Assembly: GCA_013399875.1 (NCBI GenBank)
Contig: VXAZ01008170.1
Location: 62,001-126,000 of the forward strand
Length of the DNA stretch: 64,000 nt
Direction: 5' to 3'
Source of the DNA: Gymnorhina tibicen
Taxonomy: Eukaryota > Chordata > Aves > Passeriformes > Artamidae
Under the pieces are notes generated by a model, which made no database searches, was not told where the DNA came from, and saw nothing but the letters and a program-made list of their open reading frames with translations. The position numbers were made by a program, and so were the translations under genes. Below are positions 50,855 to 63,358 of this stretch, one piece after another (within the stretch, counting starts at the first letter, position 1; every line of letters begins with the position of its first letter).

Positions 50855-51160
50855 TGTTGTGGCTTAACCCAGCAGGCAGCTGAGCACCACACAGACATTT
50901 GCTCACTCCCCACCATGTGGGATGGGGGAGAAAACTGGGAAAAAAAATAAAGTTTGTGGGTTGAGATACAGACATTTCATGGGTCAGAAAAGGAAAATAA
51001 TAATTATTATAAAAGAATATACAAAACAAGTGATGCAGAATCCAATTGCTTACCACTTGCTGACCAATGCACAGCCAGTCCCTGAGCAGGGGGCTGCCAC
51101 CCCCAGGCCAATCTCCCCCAATTTTATTGCTAACTATGACGCTGTATGGAATGGAGGAAC
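50855..51160 (+). mobile_element. second ERVL-like LTR, 3'-truncated
   Basis: It starts TGTTGTGGCTTAACCCAGCA with gggatgggggagaaaact, gtgggttgagatacagac, ataattattataaaagaata and caagtgatgcagaatccaat, a pattern seen in bird ERVL LTRs. Similarity ends near tgacgctgtatggaatgg, and the 3' third of the LTR is not recognised. The unrelated internal region suggests a different subfamily from the LTR at 47951. Confidence 0.75.
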
Positions 51161-51813
51161 AACTCATTTAGTGCTGGCACAAAGGTTTGACTCCCAAGGG
51201 CATCTTAACATGAAGCAGTGCAGCATCTCAGGCTTCTGCCACTTAGAAGCAGTCATCTCCAAATATCTCCACAAGCTCTTTCCTCTAGCCTGTGAGCAGA
51301 CTTAAGGAATGAGCCACAGAAATCAGCTCATCAGGAAGCAATATAAGCTAATAGGAAAAAACCACAGACATATAAGCTTATAAGGAAGTACATTCTGTTC
51401 AGATCATCTGTTTGTCTCAAGTCTGGCTGAAAATAAACTGCTTCCTGCAGCTGGTGTTATGAACAAGGGCACTGACAAGTGATAAACCCTGAAAGTTGGT
51501 GCTTACAGGGTTACATAACTGTGTCCAAATCCCTAATTCAAAAGAGGGACTTTAAATCCTACTGCACAAGGCTGCTACTAACACTAAGTTCACGGGGTCT
51601 TCTGCAGTAGAGGTTCCCTTAGTGCTTATAGACTGTTGCCAGAGTAGATGCAACAGAGAAATATTTAGTCTCAGTGGACTGCATTTAACCTGATCAATCT
51701 GACTCCAGAGTATTGTGTGTCCTGAACCTTCTTCCCACTCTGTATTCGCTATCAAATATTTTAACTTAGCCCATTGTCTATTTCTGGATAACAAAAGGAC
51801 TGTACCATTTCAC
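51161..51813. other. spacer, nothing recognised
   Basis: No named repeat or exon. The part at 51340-51440 (aagctaatagg, ataagcttataagg, gaaaataaactgcttcc) has an LTR-like feel, but no boundary or family can be supported. Confidence 0.4.
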
Positions 51814-52010
51814 TGAATCACAGAATTGTTTGGGTTGGAAGGGACCTTTAAAGCTCATCTTGTCTTCGTCTTGAACTAGTCATCTGTCAACTACACCAGA
51901 TTGCTTAGAGCTCCATCCAGCCTGGCCTTGGACGGTTCCAGGGATGGGGCATCTACCACCTCTCTGCACAACTTGCTCCAATGTTCTACCACTCTCATTT
52001 ATAACAAAAG
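51814..52010 (-). mobile_element. CR1 LINE 3'-end fragment (about 200 bp)
   Basis: The plus strand reads tgaatcacagaattgtttgg, gttggaagggacctttaaag, then ccatccagcctggccttgg and ttccagggatggggcatc, which is the inverted CR1 3' UTR. The copy is 5'-truncated at about 52010. Confidence 0.92.
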
Positions 52011-53919
52011 AGCTGCCTCTCAACACTACTGGTATCAGGGAGGGGCACTAGAAGCACTTTCTTGGACTCTAAAAACTTCAGCATGTGATTCAAGTCTGTA
52101 GCTTGTAATGGTCAAGAGCTACATTGCCTAGCCAAAGACAGAAATACTCATCTTAAGTGGAGTCTAAGAAGCTGATAATGGAATTGAAATTAAATTACTG
52201 CACAGTGAAGCTTGTGCCAGTTTACAGGTTAGAGTTTGGAGTCAGTTGTGCTGCAGCAACACTACAAATCTTAAATTTCAAGCTATACTCTTTAAAAGTT
52301 TTCAGTTAAATTTTTTATGCTTAGCTTTATAAAAAATTAAAAGAGAAAAGAGAGAGAGTTTTCCTACAATTAAGAAATACTCCATGTACTTTTAGGAGGG
52401 ACTTCACTTTTTTAAAATGTTGGGAGGTAGCATTCTGTAATTGGAGTTGACACTTGGCAAAGTGAACATGCACACTTGACCCTGCCAGAGTGTCCCTCAT
52501 CTTGCACGTGGAGACATCCTTCTACAGCATCTGACTGGCAGGCAGCAGCGCTCAGACAGCTCTTCAGCTTGCTGAAATATCTGGGTAGAGCAGAAGAAAT
52601 AGTCAGAATTTACAGTGCACAACAAAGAACCAGGGGATTTGTGAAAAGGAAGTGAAAAAGGAATAATTTCTGGCTTTCATCAAATTCATAGAAAATATTA
52701 ATAGCATAAGGAAATAAGAGAATTTTGCATAAAAGCAAAAGGGCAGGTGAAGTACAAAGCAAGCACCCTTTCAAACAACAAAGTGACACCTACCTGCCAA
52801 CTGTCATATAAGGAAAAGGAGTTAATGTCAGACCTTGACAGGCAGGTTTGAGAAATTTCTTACACTGAAAGTGCTCAGATTTGGGTTTGGTATTTTTGTG
52901 GTCTTCACAAGACCTCTTAGAGAGTAGCAGTTGAAGAAATAGAGGGAAAGGGAAGTGCTGTAAATAAGAAAAAAAGGGGAAATCAAGTCAATCTAATAAA
53001 TGTTATGACACGGATGTAATGAATATAAATGTAAATCTATCACCCACAGAAACAAGAAGTTACTTCTAGGATTTCTCTTTGAATGACATACCTGAGAGTA
53101 TCTCAGCTTTTCCATATCTAGCCAAAACTGTGGTTAGCTAAATCTCTGTGTGCTGGCAGTCTTGGTGTATTTTCTGTGTGGGTCTGGCAGCAGTGCTCTC
53201 ACAGCCTTGTGCTGATATCTAAAGCTCATCATTTCTAAGAATCAGAGATTCTTGAATTTATAATGGGAAGTTTTACTGTCACTTTGGAAAAAACGTTGCC
53301 ATATAGCTTCAAATTTTCAGCAGCCAAGTCATCCGAAGTAACCCTGTGTACATCATATGAGTTCTTCAGTCAGAAGTCTGTGGCCAGGTAGTGACTGAAA
53401 AGATAATCTACATTGCTCAGTGAAATGGAACCAAGGCTTTTTGTACTCTAAGGCTAATTTGTAGTCTAAGAATTTCTTGATAGCGGCAACTGTACAGTAG
53501 TTAATATTAACAAAGTCATTGATATACAAGTGCCTGCACCCGGTCAGAACTAACACCATGCAAATCCTATAAATTATAATAAGTTACATTTTTGTTCATT
53601 AAAACTCCATGTAAATAATGAAAATGTCACTTGTCCACGTCCCAGTTTTATGTGGTTAATAAAATGAAATACTAGCTTGCAGCAAAAGAGAAGGCACCAT
53701 GCCAATGTTTGCAAAAGTGTTATTGGCAAAGTAAATCATTTATTTGCAATAACACATGCTCAACATTTTTGTCTCAGGATACATTTCCTAAAATTGAAGA
53801 AAAGAATGTGCAGAGTGTCACATTTGTCTTATGAACAGTTTAAAATATTACACAAAGAGACAAGTAAAATTCTATTAAATGCAGACCAGGACTTACCTGA
53901 GATTTTTACCTGATCAGTT

Positions 53920-53950
53920 TACTCTTTGGTAATTTCAGTACCAAAGAGTA
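53920..53950. repeat. perfect 12-bp inverted repeat, 7-nt loop
   Basis: Arms tactctttggta and taccaaagagta flank atttcag. This is the longest perfect short-loop palindrome I noticed in the window. No TE ends or gene context explain it. Confidence 0.75.
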
Positions 53951-56900
53951 CTTTAGTAATAACAAAATACAAGCTTGGGTTCCTTACAGCAGGAAAATTT
54001 TAACTTGTTTCAAGAGTCAGAGACAACTTTATGGTAATAATAGATGAAGCCAGCCCCTCTCTTCACTTCACATACTTTCTCCCTTTCTACTCAGGAGAAA
54101 GAGATAGTTTTTCTTGTCTCGGATAGAGAAGAAAATCTCTTTCTTGCTGTAAGAATTTGAAAAGTGAAAATATGTATTTCTTCAAACAACACTTTGAAAA
54201 ATTATTAAAAATTCCAAGCCTGTCATTCCAGGTTACATAAACCCTTCTAGGCCTTTGGCTGACAAATGTTCCACCTTCCCTCCAGTATTTATATTTCTGG
54301 ACATGTACGAGCACTGTATAATAAAGCAATTAATAATAATAATACTTTGGCTTACATAGTGCTTCTCAACTGAAGTTTTTAAAACACTTCACAAAGGTTA
54401 ACATCCACAAGGGATTTAAAGCCTCAGTACTCCACAGTATAAACCAGCCCTACACTGAGGCAAAAAGAACAACAGGGGGAAGATTCTAAATTATTTCAAA
54501 ATATCTTTGATTTAGTTTCCTTGTGCCTTTCTTTGGAGCATATATATATTACTGAACTTTCTCAAGGGCCAAACAGTGTTGTGGTCAATAAGATAATGAT
54601 TTTTGTTCCTACTCTGTTTTTTTAGACAGAAAAGCCATGAGTTATGGCTGAGATACCATTACATATTACCAAGCTGCCTTTGAGTTGATCAGATAGAATG
54701 ATTTAGACCATCACAAACATAGACCTGCAGTATAAATTTTCTCTTTCTCAGTCCTGTACTCTGACCAGTAGATCACACTTGTGCTCCCTGAAGCCTAATG
54801 CCTTCCGCATTTTCACAGCTGTTGTGTAAAATATGGTAACCAGGACCATTTGTAGCACAGAAAGAAATGAAATATTGCTCCATGTGTACCTCGAAGATGT
54901 GTATATTACTCTCTTTTATGATAATCTTTCACAACATAGCTAGTGGTGCTTCTTTGTATTGTGTATTGAAAGAGGTTACATTTTTAAAGCAGAAAACCAA
55001 TGCAAAGAAAAAATTTGGAGTATATTTCATATGACAATTTCTGAAATCAGAAAAACACTCATTTTTTAAATTACTGGTGTTCATTTCTTCATTGCAAAAA
55101 AGTGAAAGATTAAGGACATTTTGTCAACTTCTATTAAGAATTAAATCTGTTCAAATAACAAGAGACTTAGTTGTCACAGTATTTGTCATAACTATCACAC
55201 TACATCCTAACAGAATAATGAAAAACAATCATCTTCAGCTTGCACACATGCAATAGTCATCCCTGAAAGCTTTCCAAATCCCAGTGTGGTTGGTGCCAGC
55301 AGAAAGGATCAGAAAGTGACGAGTGATGCGAGAGGATACAGAGGAGCTATACTGGCAGACACAGTCAGAGGATTTTGAACAGAGCTTTATCCCCATAATG
55401 TACAGCTTTGTCCTAAGTTTCCAAGCTCCATACTGCAGCCAGGATAAAGCCACTGATTTCAGAAATGTTACAGAAAACTTGAACATTGTGAACAAACTCC
55501 TTTCATAGATCCACTGGCGCTTCAACTGCAACCAGGAGTTCAAATCTTGTGTGAGTCTTGGCATTCACGAACCAACAACATTAATACATTTGTGCTATCA
55601 CATACGACTTACTAAATTAACATTATGATATTTATTACAGTAAAGTGACTCCATTCCTCATTCTTAGTTTAACAGCAAAGCTATGTCTGAAAAGCTTATG
55701 TGGCAAAACCGTACACACTAATGTTATAATACCTATTGTTGAGAAAGCTACTTAATTTAGGTTTTTTGAGGGAACAACTCTGGTATAATCTGTTTTTCTA
55801 TTTTTAATGTTATTCCTTCATTTTGACTTTAAAGCACAACTCCAACCACTCTTAACTGTTCTCATTCCTGACGCACAGCTCCCTTTACCTGCAAACCATT
55901 GCCCTTCCTTCAGCATGTGTTCACCGCACACACAGAATCTTGCAACTGGTTTGAAGTTCCTTTCCTTTAAAGGGATGAAGAATGGACTAGGGACAAGGAC
56001 ACTATCACTTCCAGTGAGATGCAGTGTAAAGCAGAAGGCTTAATCCTTACTCAGCAAGGCCCACATGGCCTAAAGCAGAAAGCAAAACTCAGGCCTGGCA
56101 GTGCAAGATCCAAATCTGAAGAGCCTCAATAAAATACATTTCTTTATAGACTAAATATTTATAAGATTGATAAAATCAGCATTCTACAGCATGCTGCCGT
56201 GCACTGGGAAAATTAGTTAATAATACTGGAAGACAGAGAGAAATCAGGCAAGGAACAAAGGCCATATATGCAGTACATCCTCCATGTCAGCCTGCTGGCA
56301 CAGCTGCCAATACTGCCGTGCTGGAGAACATGTCCTGCTGCATGCTCTAACCCACATATCTTCGCAGCTGAAGAGCTGGGTTACCTGGTGACAGAAAGCA
56401 CCAATTGCTTCGCCTCTTCAAGTGATGTGTATAGAAGAAAGCCTTTATATTTTTTTTGGTAGCCTGAGTGTCTCATGCACAGCTTGAAGATGTCATTAGC
56501 AGTTCCTCTGAACTGATCTGTACTGGATTGTAAAAAATGGTTCAACATTTTTGCATTTCTGTCTGACGTTAATTGGGGTTAATTGATGATAATGGTAAGG
56601 GTAATTAGTTTTAACAGGCACTAAGTCCCATAACCCAAGATTCTTACGACAGAAATAGAACAGCAGTCAAAATGTGGCATGAGAAATAACATGGCAACAT
56701 CCAGTCATCTGCAAATGTAGGGAGATGGATATTACATAAGGATTTGTATGCACTTGCATATGATTGCATGCAAACTACCTCAAAAAGGTGAAACCTTGTA
56801 CAGTGTGCAGTTATTGCATTTTTGTTATTGACATTGGCCAAAATACAGCAACCTAAGGTTTGCCAACAAACACTCCAGCATCAGGTTGGGAAGTTGGACC

Positions 56901-57332
56901 ACTTTGTCCAGGAAGAAACAACTCCTTGAACTATTTGTTTAAAACTAGATGAAGGGGTCAGTGCCAAGTTAAATCTTTTACTTTTTTGGAGGTTCCCCCC
57001 CTCCAAGTTTTATGAAGCATCCCATCTGAGAACAGAAGAGAAAGCAAAGTCAAAAGCAGAACTTACCATTCTTCAGAGTACTACAGGAGCATGAAATCTC
57101 AGGCAGGAGCTGTCACACTAAAAACTGAGATGACAACATGCAAAAATTAAAATACTCTGTCTCATTTGGTATTTCCACACACCCCTCCCATTGCCTCTCC
57201 CATCAAAGATTTCCTCATTCTAAGCTTGGCACCCCTGGGGGTGGCATCAGGCTGTTTAGGGTTTGCCTCCTTAACAGTGTGCTGGGACCTGTTTCCACAC
57301 ATTTATTAAAAGTACTATTTTATTGCAATACT

Positions 57333-57351
57333 GGGGGGGTGGGGGAAGGGG
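57333..57351 (+). other. G-run, potential G-quadruplex
   Basis: Runs of seven, five and four G separated by T and AA can supply four G-triplets. It lies in non-coding sequence. Confidence 0.5.
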
Positions 57352-60300
57352 ACTCACCAAAAATCAGTATTAGTCCAGTTTTTACTGCAAGTACAATAAA
57401 GCATAAGAATTGGCGAAACTATTAGTCTGTGAAATTCATCAGGGTGTAGAGAAAATCACATATCCTGTTTGGACCTTAAGAGCAGCCTTAATTGTAGAGG
57501 CAGCACAGAGCAATCATGTCATACTAAGGTTAATGAAATCCACATTTTTAAAATCAGCTTGTTCCAGAAAGCCTGACAAATATTTGAGATTGAAACACAA
57601 ATATTTGAGACGACACAGGATTGTCTTCTAAGGTTGAAGGGACAATGACTGTTCCTAGGACTACAGCATAGCAGTAACTTTTGAGATTCTTGGCTAGACT
57701 GATGGAAGGTGACTGGGGGTGTAATCACAGTGTGACAAGGGAAGTTTACGGTTCGATAGCATAAAAGCCTGATCTTAAATTTTCCTAGAGTCTTTAAAAC
57801 AGATACTAAAATAATAATGCAGGCAGCAAGCGCTTGTAATCCCACTGAGCTCAATTACTTCTGAATGTGCTCAGCACTTTTGAATGCTAAGCTATTTATT
57901 TACTTGTCTATGTGGATGTACAGGCACACATTTCTGTATCTCATAGACAAGCAAACACAGGGTTTAATCTTTCCACTGTCTTACACTAAAATGCTATTAT
58001 ATGTCATTTTAAAGGAATAGACCTCCTTCATTTCTGTTTTCATGGGAATAATCTGCGTTTCAAACACCAACAGCAAGACAAAGACCAACAGAGACAACAT
58101 TTTACAATTTCAGTGTCGCCTACTTGAGCCTGGAGCATGAAAGCTGGATAGCCACTTCATGTGGTTACGGAGCCAACATGAGTGAAAGGGGATTGTAAAT
58201 CCAATTTAGCCTTGAGACTGAGGAATGAGGTGACTATTAGCAAGGTGTCCTATCTCTCAACCATTTTCCCCAAACAGCTTTCAATCTACTGATAACTGCA
58301 CATAACTGAGTTGAATTGTTATGCAGCTATGTTATACTCCTGCCCTACTTACAGGAACACAGGATTCAATCCAAGGATTTGTAAGTGTTTTCTGAATGCT
58401 GGAACTACGAACATCATTGCAATTGCCCTGTAAGAGGAATTGGACATCACTACCATACAACACATTTCAAAGTCATCAGAGAACTTTTTAGGAGGCCTGG
58501 GTATGCTGTCAATTGTATAGGTTCATCTAATATACTGTAAATTAATAGGTCATAAGACTGAAAGTAACTGGCTATAATCCCGTAACCTCAATGCATGTTA
58601 GAGGAATACCATGAATTAATGTCTAAATAACATTTTGCTGGGAAAAAAAGGCCACACAGTCTTGATACAGCAATTTCCAGTAATGTGCAATCCAAAAAAG
58701 TCTCTGGCAAGTTGCTCCAATTTCCAATGACCTCATGGCTAAAAATTAAAAGAACATATCAACTTTATCATAATAGATTATAATCAAGTATTATCACTGT
58801 TTTCCAAAATACACACAGTAAAGTTAATATCCTAATTTAATAGATACAATTTCTATATTTATATATATATCTCTAAAACATCATTTCCAATGAAAACATC
58901 ATAAGCACAAAGCTCTGTTTAAAACTGTGAGATGATATTCAGGTAAATTCTCTACATAGCTTAGAGTCATTTATGCTGTAGGCAAGACCTTTAGCATTAT
59001 TGCTTGTGAAAAACCAGACATGAGCAATCAGAATCCTTAGAAAAAGTCATCTTGATGTTGCCTCTTACCATTCCATCTAGCACAACATCCATCTTTCAAC
59101 TCACTTTAGAGGCTACTTTGTAAGAAATATTTTCCAGAACTTTTGTGGGTAGAAGATAATATACAATAGTGACTCTATTAATATTTATGATTCCAGGAAA
59201 CTCGTGGCAGAAGAGGTTTCCAAATTAAGCCAAATGTCTCCTTGAACTAGGCATCAAGAACATCAGCAGAAATGCTAATATGAACCCTTGCCAGTACCAC
59301 AGTCATGAACCTCCAGGCCTAGACTGAAGAGAATGATCCCTTTTAACGTATTTAGGAAAATAAAGTGTGGCAAGTTTAAAACCAAAAGCCCTTTCTCCTT
59401 GCTATATGAATAAACTCTTTCCTTTTGCTATTTATTTCTGGTTTTCAGTCTGGGGAAGAACATCCCTGCAGCCTCTGATTTCAGTGTTCTTCTGAGCCTT
59501 CAGGAGCTGGAGGATTTAATTTTTATCACCAGCTCCAAACAGTGCCTGGCAGGATGCATCTGCAGTGACAAGCTCTCCAGCAGAAAAACCTGCAGCACCC
59601 AAATTGCTCTTTGTATCTCCACTTTTGAGGGCCAGCTTTAATGTTAAAATAGAGTGCCACTTAAAAACTAAGTTGAAGAAGCTAACTTCCTCTGGGAATA
59701 GTTCAGGTCTGTGGGTGTCTGTAAAAGGAATTCTTGATGCATTTTTACTAAATGCCTCCCCTTAGATGGTTTTACTCCAGAAGCCTAGTATTTCTTCATC
59801 TCCTTTGACTCTGTGAGGGTAAGACAGACTGCTAAGGTGGGCTGGGTGGGGAAAGGCAAAGAGGTAAGAGTTAAAGTTCCCTGATTTTGATGAGACGAGC
59901 ACTCACTATGCAGAGAAGGATGTAAAGAAACTGAAAACATTTATTGTGCACTATTTCATCTATAAGTTGATTAAACAATTTCCAGGGAAGTAGTTTCCTA
60001 CTGAAAGATGCCAAGTCAATGAAATTTAAATATGTGTCATGTAGTTCTACTATAATACGCTGACAAAAAGTTGTCACACCATCTTGATACAGTTGCAACA
60101 GTTTCTTTTTAAACAAACAAAAGCCAAATGTGCACTTATTCATAAGATGACATTTTCACTGTGATTTGTATTGTTTAAATTTCTCATCCTACTCTAGGAA
60201 AAAATTAAATTTTGATAAATCCTACCATTTTCAAAAAGAAAAAAAAAGCCATTCTTTTCTTTGACTAGCTCAGTTTAGTTTATCTCCATAAATGCACCAC

Positions 60301-61039
60301 AGACTTGTTTGGTTTGCAAATAATCTCTCCTTGCTCCTTTCCTTATCCAATTCTTCATAATCCCAATGGGTTCTTTTTCAAGAATACTCATTAGTCAAAT
60401 GTTTTTTGCTAAATCTCATCCTGAGTTAGCCTACCTAGCCTAAAGGCTTCTGATTGTGCTATCTGTGACAGTTATCATCTCCTTTGCCTTTGAAATGTTC
60501 CATGAATGGTTCTTTACAAACAATTCTGTTGATAAAGTACAAGAAAAAGAAATCAAAGTGTCTCTCAGCAGTGGTACCTCTGCAGGGCAAACAGGAATAA
60601 AGCAGAGTCACAATACATTTGTGTCACTCAAATTAGCAGATGGGAACCTGAAAGTGCTCTGCAAGAGAGATGGTGAGAAAAGCCACCAGTTTAATGTAGG
60701 TTCAGAAAAGGACTATGCTTCAGGAGAAGTAACTATCCCACTAGAACTGGGTTTTGAGATCTAAATTACTATCTTCTGGCTCATGAAAGTTACTCTTACA
60801 CTAGTAGATTGCAATTTTTTAAGAACAGGTAGAAGTACAGGAAAAAAGTGGAAACGTGGATAAACAACTTCTCTGAATAGAGTTTGCATTGATACTAAAT
60901 ACTGTAAAGCCAAGTATTTCTGGAGTTCATAGCTGCCTTTTTGAAAAGCATAATCAATATGAGGAAAAATTTAGGGCCAGAATCTTTGAGATCTCTTGAG
61001 TGTTACTGGTGTTACTCTTGAGTTTACTCACCAGTTTAT

Positions 61040-61066
61040 TATTCAATATAAAAATTATATTGAATA
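61040..61066. repeat. perfect 11-bp AT-rich inverted repeat, 5-nt loop
   Basis: Arms tattcaatata and tatattgaata flank aaaat. Such AT-rich palindromes arise easily by chance in this composition. Confidence 0.6.
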
Positions 61067-61655
61067 TGGCACCAGCATCTTATTTGGTATAAAAATTTGA
61101 ATTCTGTCCTAAAAACAATATATTAAAGAGGAAGAAACAGCCCAGTTGGTCATCCTAGAAGAAGTGAAACAGGGTAATCTGAGTTTTTTAGCAAGCAGCT
61201 CACCTCTTCACGTTGTTTAAAATCAGTAAGGAATGCTTTGTTTCATTACCAGCCTTACCACCTCAGTCCTGGGACATCTGGACAGGTGTATTGTAACAAG
61301 CATGCTGAAAAGCTTAATTAGAGCAATTCTAACCAATATTATTTCAGATATAATCTATCTTTATATAGCATTAAACTAGGAAAATAACAAAACTGAATTA
61401 TATTCACCCACACCCTGAACCACTCTGGTTAGTCTTCAGGTTTTAATATTGTGTGATTTAACACATCTGATACCATTACATATCACTGTTGTGCTACAGA
61501 AAAGGAAAATACACAGGCAGTATTTTAACTGACTCTGATATCAAGCCTAGGTTGTAAATTGGCTACACCACAAGTGCCACAGAGAAAAACAAAGAAAGTC
61601 ACTAGTTTGATGCTGAGCTAATGGTTAAGAAGCAGAGTGTATCACAGGCATGCAG

Positions 61656-61722
61656 TAAGGCCTGTTTTGTTTAGTATCTTCATCAGCAGATTTGATTACA
61701 AGAGCACACCCTCAGCAGATCT
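61656..61722 (+). mobile_element. old CR1 LINE fragment, RT region
   Basis: The sequence aggcctgttttgtttagtat, cttcatcagcagatttgatt and cacaccctcagcag corresponds to the CR1 RT segment normally encoding GPVLFNIFI...CTLS. It is strongly diverged, and the flanks to about 62060 have only scattered likeness. It is probably the 5' portion of the same insertion as 62765-63358. Confidence 0.6.
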
Positions 61723-62063
61723 CTAAGGAGGTTCAGTCCAGAAAGACCCAATAAACTTGGGGACTGAGCTGTGAGAGACGAAAATGTTAAAGGTCAGTGG
61801 CTCAAACAATTGGCCGTTTGCAAAAGCAGTGGGTGCTTTGCTGATGACGTGCAAGGAAACAGCCCAGGTGCAGAGGGCAGGAGCACCAGAGGATGACCAC
61901 GACAAATAAGCCTTTGTCTAGCAACAAGCTGGGTTTTGAGACAGATGAGCAAAGAGGCCAAGAAGAAGCAGATTCTGTGAGGTGGGATAGTGATTTTTAT
62001 CTTGCCAATGTCCTCTCCTACACAACTGTCTCAGATGTCAATACTCTTCTTCCTGTTTACACA

Positions 62064-62069
62064 CAAGCC
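62064..62069. repeat. target-site duplication, left copy (caagcc)
   Basis: This matches exactly the six bases directly after the solo LTR (62631-62636). Confidence 0.75.
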
Positions 62070-62630
62070 TGAGGGTGTTCATACCTTCTGATGGGGCATA
62101 ATTGGCTTAACTACACTGACATGAGAACTGTCACGTTTTAAAAGGTGTCATACACCATCAAAGACCCCCCGAGTGCCCCCAGATTCATTTCTGGGGCCTT
62201 CCACCAGAGGACTGTGCGTGATCCACCCTGCTGTATCAGCGTTAAACTCGCCTCTAGGGAAGATACCTAGGTGTTCCCACATAGCCTGAGTATATATTAA
62301 CCCACTGAACTTTTTTTATCCTTTCTTTCTTTCAATCTCTTTCATCTCCTAGATGCTTCTTCTTGAAATATAATGTAAGCCAGACTAAAAAATTCCAGTC
62401 ACTGCCTTAATAAGTGCCTTGTAGTGTCTGGATAAATTGAAGTTCACTAAGTTAAAGTTTGTGAAGTACCTTACTTTGGATGTTGTATTAAAATTTGCCA
62501 AGTACCTTATTCTAAAGTTTGCAAGTAAAAGTTTGTTGCTGAACCCCCTGAGAATTTTTTCTCCTGTGTACCACCCAGAGCAAATCAAACAACCTTCCCC
62601 TAAACCCGCTGAGCATATCAGGGAATAACA
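62070..62630 (+). mobile_element. complete solo LTR of an endogenous retrovirus (561 bp)
   Basis: The segment starts TG (tgagggtgttcatacc) and ends CA (gggaataaca), and is flanked on both sides by the identical hexamer caagcc. It has a TATA-like box (tatatatt, 62291-62298) near the middle and internal near-repeats of agtttg, aagtaccttactt and aagtaccttattct (62450-62530). No internal viral genes remain, so it is a solo LTR left by recombination between two LTRs. A 6-bp duplication is usual for class II (ERVK/beta-alpha type) integrases, whereas ERVL usually gives 5 bp. The family name cannot be settled without a library search. Confidence 0.8.
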
Positions 62631-62636
62631 CAAGCC
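62631..62636. repeat. target-site duplication, right copy (caagcc)
   Basis: Identical to 62064-62069. The shared word can be extended leftward to acacaagcc because the LTR ends in aca. Confidence 0.75.
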
Positions 62637-62764
62637 GACACATGACTTGAGAAGCTCAGCAAAAAGCCCAAAGAATTACACTGGGGATCAGGTGATCCGA
62701 TCTGTCAGCACAGCTGGAAGAGAGCTGGATGAGGAGCAGACCTGCTAAAATGGCCGGGGTATTT

Positions 62765-63358
62765 CAGTCAACACTAAGTCGAACATGAGCCAACTCTGTG
62801 CTGTCCCTATCAATGCAGGAAACTGGTGCTGGACTGCATGAGGTGGAGCTTTTCTCTTTGCCGTGGAGACTGCAACTGGAATTTTATGTCCTGGTTTCAG
62901 CCTCCCTGTTAAAAAACAATACTGAGGAACTAAAAAGGGTACCATAGGTTGCTGTCAGGATGTCTGTGGCCTAGAGCTGCTCCTCCTTAATCTGATGAAG
63001 AGAAGACTAAGGTTAATTTTCTACTAGCCTACAACTACATGAAGGAGTTAAAAGACAGCCTCTTCCCCAGCAATAGCAGAAGCGTATAAAATAAGGGGAA
63101 ATGGCCAAGACCTTCCGCTTGAGAGGTCCAAATGGCACAACAGGAAAAAATTCTTCATAAGGAGAATAGCACAGCAATGGAATGAGTTAATTTTGGAGAT
63201 GGTGATGACTTTTGGAGGATTTTCTTACTTGTCTAGAGAAAATCATTGCTAAAATATGTGGAGACACATGCTCTGAAGTGGTTGAAGTAGATGGTGCCTT
63301 GGCAGTGGTTGAAGTAGACAGCCTGCAGAGGTCCATAATAATCAACACTTCTATGGCT
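62765..63358 (+). mobile_element. old CR1 LINE fragment, ORF2 end and 3' UTR
   Basis: The sequence gtcaacactaagtcgaacat then gagcca matches the CR1 region encoding VD..LNMSQ. Further on, ctgatgaagagaagactaag, tacaactacatgaagg and aggggaaatggccaagacc follow the CR1 order, and the copy ends with gcctgcagaggtccataata and a decayed tctatggctgtg. Divergence is high and many indels are present, so it is among the oldest CR1 copies here. The open frame at 63212-63418 lies within it and is not a gene. Confidence 0.75.

Larger units (their letters stand above)
52011..61655. other. AT-rich non-coding stretch, no gene recognised
   Basis: About 9.6 kb without a recognised exon or TE. Listed separately are perfect palindromes (53920-53950 and 61040-61066) and a G-run (57333-57351). 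The direct repeat acaaatatttgaga occurs twice near 57577-57612. The plus-strand open frame at 60456-60764 has no recognisable domain. Confidence 0.55.

Noticed and set aside
50784..51305. 127-codon frames on both strands near 51 kb
   Set aside because: They overlap an LTR copy and its flank. No gag, pol or env similarity.
60456..60764. 102-codon open frame on the plus strand
   Set aside because: The peptide has no domain I recognise and no splice or promoter context. Likely a chance frame.
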